A DNA stretch of 64,000 nucleotides from assembly GCA_051453625.1 (NCBI GenBank), contig JBOZIK010000001.1, positions 50,553,075 to 50,617,074 of the forward strand. Reading direction: 5' to 3'. Position 1 is the stretch's first letter; each line of letters begins with the position of its first letter. Source of the DNA: Welwitschia mirabilis. Taxonomy: Eukaryota > Gnetophyta > Gnetopsida > Welwitschiales. The notes under the pieces are model-generated. The model had not been told where the DNA came from and made no database searches. It worked only from the letters and a program-made list of their open reading frames with translations. Positions 55,221 through 64,000 of this stretch are shown in pieces. Position numbers and translations under genes: made by a program.

Positions 55221-58200
55221 CTTTATTTATATTTACCATTAAAAATATATTTCCCAAATCACATGTAATAGATTCACATTCTAGCTCCTCTTCCCATATA
55301 TCTTTTATTTAAAATGATAAAGGCTTTATCATGTATAAATTTCTCTTTAAGGTAACAATAAAGTAAGAAAAAGCCTAAGGAACCTATGATTCCTTAACTT
55401 AGTTGATGATATTTTGATATTTATAAGTTATAGTGAGTTCTTGAACATAGAAGGATGATATAAAAAACCATCTATTTTATTAGTGATATAGAACTTATAA
55501 TGGTAAATAAATGTAAAAAGCTATATTAAGCATTAAAAAGATAAGCTAGATATTTAGGATACTAAGAGGTAAAATAACAAACATCATAAAATCAAGCACA
55601 ATACTAATAAAAACAAAAGGCTCCTACTTTAGCTTCATTTTAAAATGAAAGAGATATTTTTAAAATGATTTGAAGAAGGCATAGGAATTAGGTGCAAATG
55701 CTTTGAAATAAAATGAAAAGAAACAAAGAAGACATCATGGTAATATTTAATAAGCTCTAAAGAAGTTTGACTTTCAAAACATTCTTTTCAAAGAATGACT
55801 TCTTTCAAAAAATCTCCTTTGTACTTGTACTTCTTTTATCTCTTCTTATTTTTAATCTTCTTCTTGCTTTACATGTAATTATTTTTAAAGTTAGATGATA
55901 TAAAATGTGATTTCTATTTTTTCAAAGCTAGCTTTTACATAACACGTTTTCTAGCTTGCTAGTGTATTTTAACATTAAGAATAATGTTAATATTGATGAT
56001 CTGGATTTGGGATTAAGGGAATGATGTGAAATGAATTATTTTTAAAAGAATTGATTAAGGTTTTACTTAATATCACATTTTATTTAGTTAGGAATTTTTT
56101 TTTAAAAAATTGAAAATTAAATAAGTCCTTTAAAGTTAGAAAATTTTATTTACTTTATAGTTTTATGTATTAACTTGTTTTATTTTAACATATAAAATGT
56201 ATATGAATTAAAATTAGCATTTGAAAGCTTATGTATTTATTTATTTTTATTCATATGTATGGTATTATAAAAAATTAAAAATATTAAATAGCCTTTACAA
56301 TTTAATGTTGCATAATAATTGCTAATGAATTAGAAAATTATTGTATGAGGGACATTTTTTACTCTTGAAGTTTCACATACTTGGGTCCTTAAATTTGTTA
56401 AATAATACATTTTAAGACTATACATACCAAGATTACTATTTAATTATCATTAATTAAGTTTCATATTTATAGTTTCTAAAATATTATTAAAAAGAACTTA
56501 TATTTGAAATCTTGATTATAGGTTATTTTATGTGGTTCATCTTTTGTAGAAGTTAACTAGTCTAACATGATGAATGCTACAATCTAGCTCATCAACATTA
56601 CTTACATTCTAATAGAAATGGATTTTAGTAAAAATGATTTACTAAATAGTGGACACATCATGAAGCCAATCTTATCTCATGATGTTAAACTTAGTTTAAC
56701 ATTTAAGCCATTAAATAAAACATTTAGAAGATAAAGGATTACTTGCATAGATTCATAGCCTAAGTAATTCATTAATGATCATCTATTATTAACATGAATG
56801 TACTATATACATAACCTTTTAATTTAAAATTATAAATAAAGCTATAAATGTAGAGCCTTTAGCATGGGTTGATTAATCCTAATGCTTATCTAAAATCTAA
56901 GATATTGATTTATGTTTAGTTCACTCCATCAATTTATTTTAAATCTATTATTCTAGATCCATATTTTATATGGTTGTGATTAGGACTTATCTCATCATGA
57001 GATTATACGGATCTTTTATATCTTTGTAGATTTGAATAAATGACTAATTCATAAGGCATATGACATACCAAACCTAACTATTTACATTTGTATTAAATTG
57101 AAGTTGTTATAGTATTTTCATCATTAGTCAATAATTTGTAATTTAGGATTTGATTAATGTCTTGTTCTATATTTGATATAATTATAACTACAAGTTATGC
57201 AATAATGCATTTAAAATGTTCTTGTATGTTCATCATTTCAATTTTTTCCTTTAATATATTATTAGAACAAGATTATTGATGTATCAATGTTAATGATTTC
57301 CTTTGTGCTATCTTAATATTTATTACATGTTAGTAAAAGATGTAACATTTTTAACTCATTGGTTTTATAATGTCTAAAATCTATGATGAATAATTTATTT
57401 CTTATCTATGAATCTATTTTTACACTTAACATAATATCTTGAACTTAGCTTAGACGTACTATTGAATGAAATACAAATTAATAAGGCATGAGATACAAAA
57501 CATAAAGTAATATGTTTCATCTTCATCAATAAAATGTATTTCATCTTAACAAAATAAACATTAAACATCTTTACTTATTTAAGTTAAATTACATAATTTA
57601 AAAATTAGTTAATTACAAAAATTATTAACAAGGTTTGTGTTATTGAAGAGTCATATCTTCTTAGGTACTATGTAAAGGATGTTATGCGATATTAAATTTA
57701 TAAAACCTATTCTTAATTAATTTAATTCTTAAATTTTGTTGTTTTAGCATCATTCATAAAGATGTTTCATTATATTTTTTAATTTCTACACTTTCTCATA
57801 TCTATTTAATGCTTCATTAAAAGATACCTTGCATTCTATTTTACTCCTTTACATAAGAATTAACAAAATCATAACATAGTACTAGAGTATAAATATGAAG
57901 GCAATGTTAAGATGAATTACAAACTTAACAATAGCAAAATGCTTGAAACACTTTATGACAATACTATTTGAAGCTTATCAATAGATTCAATGTTATGAAA
58001 TCACCTAATAGTTGACAAAAAGAAAAGGATTTTGTCACCTTTATAATAACAAATGCATTAGATTTATTGCTTCAGAAACATATAAAAATTAACTTATTTA
58101 AACTCTAACATTTAAAAGATAAGAATAAAGGATTTTCTAATTGCATAAGAATTAAAAGGTTATCTAGATAAAAAAATTATTTAAGAGTGATAATTCTAAA

Positions 58201-59429
58201 GCATAATTGGCTAGAGCTATCCTAATAATCTTTTGGTTCATGACATAAAAGTTTTAAAAACAATTGGATTTTCTTAGAAAGCACATCTAAAGTTATGAAT
58301 TAATCACATAAGTAGTCATTGATTCATAAACTCCTTAGTCTTAAAATTAGAGATGGAGAATAAATTACATATATAAATAGAAAAATCACTAATTTGAGAG
58401 AAAAATTAAAGACTAAGTATTATTATAGATCAAAAAATGATTAATTCCACCTTATGTTAGGCCTTACTCTTGATGTTTAATGTGTTTTACAAAGAATTAA
58501 ATCATGTTGACAAATAATGTTTATTTAAATAGTTCATAGAAAAATTTTATCAAGTGAAAAAAAATTGAAAAAACAAATGAGAAAAAATAAATGTAGGACT
58601 TATTGCATTTAACTAAAAGATAAAATGAAAAAAAATCAAAAACTAAAGTTTTGCATATTTTACATTAAGATGGTTTACAATCTACAAATTTAGTATTTTA
58701 AAAATTTAGTTTAATATGAAACATGAATAAAAAAAATAAGGATGTTAAGAATACAAACTCTTAACTTGTAACTATTAGTGATCATCTAGTCCATTAATGC
58801 AAACTCTTCGTAAGCTCTCTAGACTTAGGAGAATCAGGTCATATAATTAACATTATGAGATACTTCATGAAACTTATTGTAAAACTTAAACATCATTATC
58901 AAATTCATAACTTCTATATTTAAAACATCAAGATGAAATTAATATTTATTTCACCTCTACTTTGCTATGGTTACAAAGTTGAATTTAGTTAAAAAAAAAG
59001 AAAACAAATTATATAATATCGTAGAAAGAAAAAGATCTTATTTTCATAGTTCAAGATGGTAGAAATTTCCTTTTCTAGGTAAAATTAGTTAATCATAAAT
59101 CTCTTTCAACTATTAAAGAAAATAAAGCAATGCCCTGTTATAAAATATTAAGGCATACAAACTTTGAAATTTTTATGAAATCACATCAAGTAAGTGATGA
59201 CATTCCAAGAAATTTAAAATAAAGGAAAGTTTTTAAATCCTATTAAATAAGATAAATAAATTATAAGTCATCTTCTAAAAATGTAAAAAAAGATAGTAAA
59301 TACAAAAATTAAATTGATTCATACTGATTTGTAGTAACTTAAATGAGAGGAAAGGCTGTTTTATTTAATAACTAGATAGCATCAAATGGGTATAACCAAG
59401 TTATAAATATAGAACTATTTAAATTAAAA
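55221..59429. other. Very A+T-rich stretch, no genes seen
   Basis: This is about 4.2 kb of extremely A+T-rich DNA with dense stops in all frames. No domain motif, LTR end, palindrome unit or RNA gene recognised. It looks like old, heavily mutated intergenic DNA. Confidence 0.4.
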
Positions 59430-59545
59430 TAAGAGTAAGGATTTATTCAAATAAACTACTAGAATTACTTAGTCTTAGATAAAGCTAAAGTAAGGCTTTA
59501 ACCAAATAAGCTACTAGAACTACTCAGCCTTAGACAAAGTTAAAT
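59430..59545 (+). repeat. Two-copy tandem of about 54 bases
   Basis: TTTATTCAAATAAACTACTAG near 59442 and TTTAACCAAATAAGCTACTAG near 59496 head two collinear units, each continuing into AAYTACTYAGYCTTAGAYAA and AGYTAAA. Confidence 0.6.
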
Positions 59546-59969
59546 TATAAGATTACAAAGTTATATAACAAGGAAAAAGGTTTTATAACTTGAAAGAATA
59601 AACTCTAGTAACTTGCAAATACTATTATGCATTCAAATTAGGACCTATAAGTGATTTATATCTTGCATAAAAGATAGTACAAAATTAAAAATATAATTAC
59701 TATAATTTCTAGTATGGTTTAAATAGTATGGAATACATAGAGATGTAGTAAAATCTTACATAACAAAATTTAAACTAGAAAGCATTTTACTCTTCCAAAG
59801 CATAGCAAGATGCACTAGCCATTGAAATTCTTTTTTCATAATTAGAGGAATCTTAACCATAAGGGTGGAAGTTCTTATCCAATGTCATCACTAGAAGAAA
59901 CTCTCATGGCTATTAGAAGCCACCATAATGAATTTTCCCTTATGGCCCAGACAGATAATATGTACTTTC

Positions 59970-60020
59970 TGTGTGTGTGTGTGTGTGTGAAAACATATAT
60001 ACATATATATATATATATAT
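59970..60020. repeat. (TG)n and (AT)n microsatellite
   Basis: Ten TG units (59970-59989), then a short spacer and a run of AT (60003-60020). Confidence 0.9.
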
Positions 60021-60772
60021 AAACATCATCACCCTTGATTTTATATTCTAGTAGTTTACTTCCATGATCAATAAAATCCCGATAAAGGTTTTAGCCTTTA
60101 AAGTTCATACAACTAGTACTTCTGGATAGATTTCAAGAGAACCAACTTATGACAATTTTCATAAGATAGAAATAGTTATCAATTTATAGCAATACTAGTT
60201 TCTACTAGACACTCTAAATAATACATAAAAGAACATCTAATATAACATAAGAAGGCCCTAAAATAAGAAAAAATATAGTGAAGCCACTTAATTCATAACA
60301 CCAGATAGTCTTAAACCAAACAAGAAGCAAGTATAATATATAATCTTATAATGTAAAACATATAATAAAACCATGTAAGAGATTAAAAAATTAGATGGAC
60401 TATATAAGAGATGAAATAAGTTTAGAAACCATACCTACTCTTAAAATTTATAGCTTCTATCTTAAAAATCAGCTAGCAAAAACTCTAATAATGAGTAAAA
60501 TAAATAAAAAAACTTAATATATTGGAAGAAGGAAATTAAAGAGACTTAATAAATTAAAATAAGATAATGACCAAGATTGACTTTATTCACTTTTAGGAAT
60601 GACTTATATCCACTACACCATTTCAACTATGTACTTGGCCATTGGGTAAAGCTGTGAAATTTAATAATTCATCAAGTAGAAGCATATTAAATTCAATTTC
60701 TCATCAGCAAAATATAAAATTTAATATTTTTGTAGTATTCTAAAGATATTTTATAGCTAAAATCATAATTAA
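60021..60772. other. A+T-rich stretch before the 840-N gap
   Basis: No frames or motifs. The 840-N gap (60773-61612) follows and may hide the 3' LTR of the chromovirus-like element to the right. Confidence 0.3.
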
Positions 60773-61612
60773 NNNNNNNNNNNNNNNNNNNNNNNNNNNN
60801 NNNNNNNNNNNNNNNNNNNNNNNNNNNNNNNNNNNNNNNNNNNNNNNNNNNNNNNNNNNNNNNNNNNNNNNNNNNNNNNNNNNNNNNNNNNNNNNNNNNN
60901 NNNNNNNNNNNNNNNNNNNNNNNNNNNNNNNNNNNNNNNNNNNNNNNNNNNNNNNNNNNNNNNNNNNNNNNNNNNNNNNNNNNNNNNNNNNNNNNNNNNN
61001 NNNNNNNNNNNNNNNNNNNNNNNNNNNNNNNNNNNNNNNNNNNNNNNNNNNNNNNNNNNNNNNNNNNNNNNNNNNNNNNNNNNNNNNNNNNNNNNNNNNN
61101 NNNNNNNNNNNNNNNNNNNNNNNNNNNNNNNNNNNNNNNNNNNNNNNNNNNNNNNNNNNNNNNNNNNNNNNNNNNNNNNNNNNNNNNNNNNNNNNNNNNN
61201 NNNNNNNNNNNNNNNNNNNNNNNNNNNNNNNNNNNNNNNNNNNNNNNNNNNNNNNNNNNNNNNNNNNNNNNNNNNNNNNNNNNNNNNNNNNNNNNNNNNN
61301 NNNNNNNNNNNNNNNNNNNNNNNNNNNNNNNNNNNNNNNNNNNNNNNNNNNNNNNNNNNNNNNNNNNNNNNNNNNNNNNNNNNNNNNNNNNNNNNNNNNN
61401 NNNNNNNNNNNNNNNNNNNNNNNNNNNNNNNNNNNNNNNNNNNNNNNNNNNNNNNNNNNNNNNNNNNNNNNNNNNNNNNNNNNNNNNNNNNNNNNNNNNN
61501 NNNNNNNNNNNNNNNNNNNNNNNNNNNNNNNNNNNNNNNNNNNNNNNNNNNNNNNNNNNNNNNNNNNNNNNNNNNNNNNNNNNNNNNNNNNNNNNNNNNN
61601 NNNNNNNNNNNN

Positions 61613-62229
61613 CTAAACTCATAATTAACAACTCAGATGTTTAAATAAATAAGCTAGAAATTCAACCACTAAAATAAACATTACAACTCAAATACTTAGT
61701 AATTAAAATATAATAAAAGATTTTTTAAAATAATTAATTCATCCTATAAAATAAATATTATTATTGTTTAATTTTTTTCTAAAGCCTTATATGCTTTCTC
61801 CTTGGGCCTTATTAATTAGACATAAGAATTCCATTTCCCTTAAGAAGTTTTCTCTTATAAACTTGTAACAATTTGAGGTTTTTAATATAAGATGTTTGCA
61901 TCCATCTTCTAAGCACATTTCACCTTTTTTTGACCTAGCCATTGCACCTTATAAAAATGGATATTTATCCTTCTTAGTTTAACTTGTTTTGTATCTATAA
62001 TTCTAACTAGTTGGGCTTTAAAAATTTAGTTAGGTTAAATATCCATTTTCTAAATTCTAATGAACTTTGATGTGTCTACTAGACATTTCCTTAATAAAGA
62101 GATGTAAAAGGCATTATGAAGTGTTGATAATTATTGTGGTAATGTAATTCATATATTGTAAGATCAATTATATTTATGATATAATAAGTTCCTATAAATC
62201 TTTATTGTCAACTTAACATGATCTCCTTC
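61613..62229. other. Possible 3' part of chromovirus-like element
   Basis: About 600 bases left of the integrase remnant. A chromodomain and 3' LTR would be expected here on the minus strand, but I cannot read a chromodomain or an LTR end. Confidence 0.3.
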
Positions 62230-62920
62230 TTAGAATTCAATGTATCTTTATTTCCTATTTGAATATTTGGCTTGTTCATATTTAATCTAATTTAGTCTCC
62301 TTTTAATCATCATGAATTTATTTTATATTCTTGAGTAGAAGGAACTTTTAAGAGCTTTTTATCAGCTACATCAAACTAAAACATAGGTGTTTTACATATT
62401 CTTCCATAGATGGCTTTAAATTGTGCATATCCAATAGAATCTTGATAACTACTATTATATGTAAATTTAGCTAAAGAAATATGATTTGTCCAAGAATCTC
62501 CAAAGCCTAAGATCACTGACTTAAGTAAGTCTTTTAATATTTGGTTGGTTTTTTTCCCCATTTGAGAATTACCTTGAGGATTAATTCTAGTGTTAACATT
62601 TAGTTTCATGCTATGATTCTTATTAAAAGCTATCCAACATCTAGATGTAAACTTGTTATACCAATCTAAAATAATTTTCTTTAGAATTCCATGAAGATTT
62701 ATTGCATTTCTTGTATATTCTCTTAAAATTATCTAAGATGTATATGTACTTTTAATTAGGAAAAAATTCACACTTTTAGTCAAAAAATCTACTACTACCA
62801 TTATGACATTAAATCTTTCCTTATTTTTAGAAAGTTCTATAATAAAATCCATAACAATGATTTTCCACTTTTACTCTAGTATTTCATGAGAATATAGAAC
62901 TCTAGTTGGATACATATGTT
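62230..62920 (-). pseudogene. Chromovirus-like gypsy integrase
   Basis: The minus strand from 62900 down gives KWKIIVMDFIIELSKNKERF, NVIMVVVDFLTKSVNFFLIK (first catalytic Asp in MDF intact). Then frame 62376-62609 gives NPQGNSQMGKKTNQILKDLL, KSVILGFGDSWTNHISLAKF, TYNSSYQDSIGYAQFKAIYG, RICKTP. Then, in a new frame, QAKYSNRK.RYIEF.EGDHV. The AYNNSYHxSIGMAPFEALYGRRCRTP pattern is typical of chromoviruses of the Tekay/Del type; the clade is tentative without the chromodomain. The catalytic Glu position reads Lys. Confidence 0.8.
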
Positions 62921-63339
62921 CTACCTTAAATAATTGACAAGTCATAGATTTAGCCACTTTTGATTTTAAGACTTATCACTAATAGAATTGCTTTATGTTT
63001 TTACACATCTTATTAACTCCTAGATAAATGGAATACTTGGTCTTATGGAATTTATTAAAAGTTTGCTACTTCACTCACTCATTCCTTAATACTATAATCT
63101 TGTTCATGTAGCTTACAAATCCATTTTTTGTTATGCTAACGCCTTATAAGCTAGTCTCTTTTACCTTTTTGCACAAAGAAAAACCTTGTTAAGCATCATA
63201 TATCATTTTGTATAAATTTTTTATTGTTCTTAAGTTATGAATGATGTGGCTTTTTTTACTTAAGGAATTAGCTATAACATTCACCTTGTCTATGTGATAA
63301 TTACAACCAAATCATAACATTCCAAAATTTCTACCCATC

Positions 63340-63610
63340 TTCTTTTTCTAAGGTTAATAATGATTTAAATATGGATGCATTTTAAGCTCTTGTAACTAGT
63401 CCATATTTCTTTATGTTTATCATACAAGTAGTGCCTTTTAATTTCTAACACATGAATTACTAGAGACAATTTTAAATAATATTCTAGGTAGTCTCTTTCA
63501 TGGATATTTAGTTACCAATATGCATAAGTAATGACCTTGCCTTCTTGCATTAAAACTTCTCCTAGCCCTTTTCTTGATGCATCTATATACACCACATAAG
63601 ATCTTTTTGG
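63340..63610 (-). pseudogene. Chromovirus-like gypsy RNase H
   Basis: The minus strand reads YVVYIDASRKGLGEVLMQEG, KVITYAYW.LNIHERDYLEY, VIHVLEIKRHYLYDKHKEIW, SLKCIHI...NLRKRRWVEI, LECYDL. It matches gypsy RNase H (YCDASxxGLGxVLMQxxxVIAYASRQL...RHYLYG...SLKYxFxQxxLNxRQRRWxELLxDYD) almost position by position. Confidence 0.8.
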
Positions 63611-63639
63611 TTCTAGGATTTTTAAAATAGGAGCTGATG

Positions 63640-64000
63640 TGAGAGATAATTTTAATGTTTAAAAGGCTTATTCATATTTTGTTATACATTAAAGCTAGTA
63701 ATACTTCCTTAATATAGAGGTTAAAGGGATAGTCACTTTGAAAAAAAATAAAATGAATCTCCTATAATATCTTATAAGACCAGGGAAACTTATCAACTTT
63801 ATTATATATTTTGATTTGAGGTAATTCAAAATAGCCTAAAATTTTTATCTTTAAAATAAACTCCTACTTCTAAAATTACATGCCCTAAAATTTAGTTTTT
63901 GATAGCCAAAATTCACATATCTCTAAATATGCATAGAATTTGATTCTTATTGAAGTTTCTAATGCTATTTTTAGATACTTCTTATGCTTTTTTATAAATG
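63640..64000 (-). pseudogene. Chromovirus-like gypsy reverse transcriptase, 3' part
   Basis: On minus, ILGHVILEVGVYFKDKN aligns with FLGHVVSxxGIxVDPxK, and VSLVL.DIIGDSFYFFSK.LS with the FLGLAGYYRRFIxxFSxIAxPLTxL segment at the RT-RNase H junction. The catalytic part of RT lies beyond the window end. Stops are frequent. Confidence 0.65.

Noticed and set aside
59750-60000. Possible LTR of the chromovirus-like element
   Set aside because: The stretch is somewhat less A+T-rich and lies on the expected side, but I could not identify TG...CA ends or a second copy in the window.
1-64000. tRNA, rRNA or other RNA genes
   Set aside because: No cloverleaf-like or rRNA-like segment was recognised. The tRNA-complementary words found are retroelement primer-binding sites.

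Overview
This window looks like repeat-rich, gene-poor chromatin of a flowering plant nuclear genome. It is strongly A+T-rich and broken by N gaps. I find no intact host gene. What can be recognised is old LTR retrotransposons with plant-type signatures: Ty3/gypsy Tat/Athila-like with a second (archaeal-type) RNase H, Ty3/gypsy chromovirus-like, and two Ty1/copia families. Most coding remnants carry stops where Trp, Gln or Arg codons are expected, as cytosine-methylation decay produces. I cannot name the species.

Layout. 1-9.4 kb (minus strand): the best preserved block. It holds a transposon-associated ORF of the 'putative plant transposon protein' type (1.16-2.24 kb), a direct 1.25-kb duplication, an unrecognised decayed ORF region (5.3-7.1 kb), a leader, a degenerate tRNA-Asp-type primer-binding site and an LTR (7.94-9.43 kb). 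9.6-25 kb (minus): a decayed Tat-lineage body (INT, aRH, RH, RT, protease, gag). It is apparently interrupted by two direct 3.7-kb copies of a segment (16.1-19.8 and 21.0-24.7 kb) that carries pieces of a AAA-ATPase gene and of a divergently oriented unknown gene. 25-29.5 kb: nothing convincing. 29.55-45 kb (plus): LTR, PBS, leader, then three gag-protease segments (two in exact 2.56-kb tandem) with no recognisable reverse transcriptase, an antisense ORF, and two further LTRs of the same family. 47.05-48.6 kb: a probable solo copia (SIRE/Maximus-like) LTR. 49.36-54.24 kb (minus): a complete-length but dead copia element with a perfect 5-bp target-site duplication. 54.2-60.8 kb: very A+T-rich, almost featureless. 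62.2-64 kb (minus): integrase, RNase H and RT remnants of a chromovirus-like gypsy element running off the window end.

The most unusual signal is a family of 27 imperfect palindromes of about 44 bp. The core resembles TCATCCCCATGA, flanked by outer GTCGTCC / GGACGAY arms. They lie in LTR U3 regions, in the leaders between PBS and gag, and in the 3' non-coding parts of the Tat/Athila-like elements, usually about 100-125 bp apart. LTR length varies with the number of units. A second, unrelated short-motif array (core TCGACTRGAYCT) fills the U3 of the copia solo LTR. Three gaps are flanked by the same sequence on both sides and are probably overlaps rather than missing sequence.
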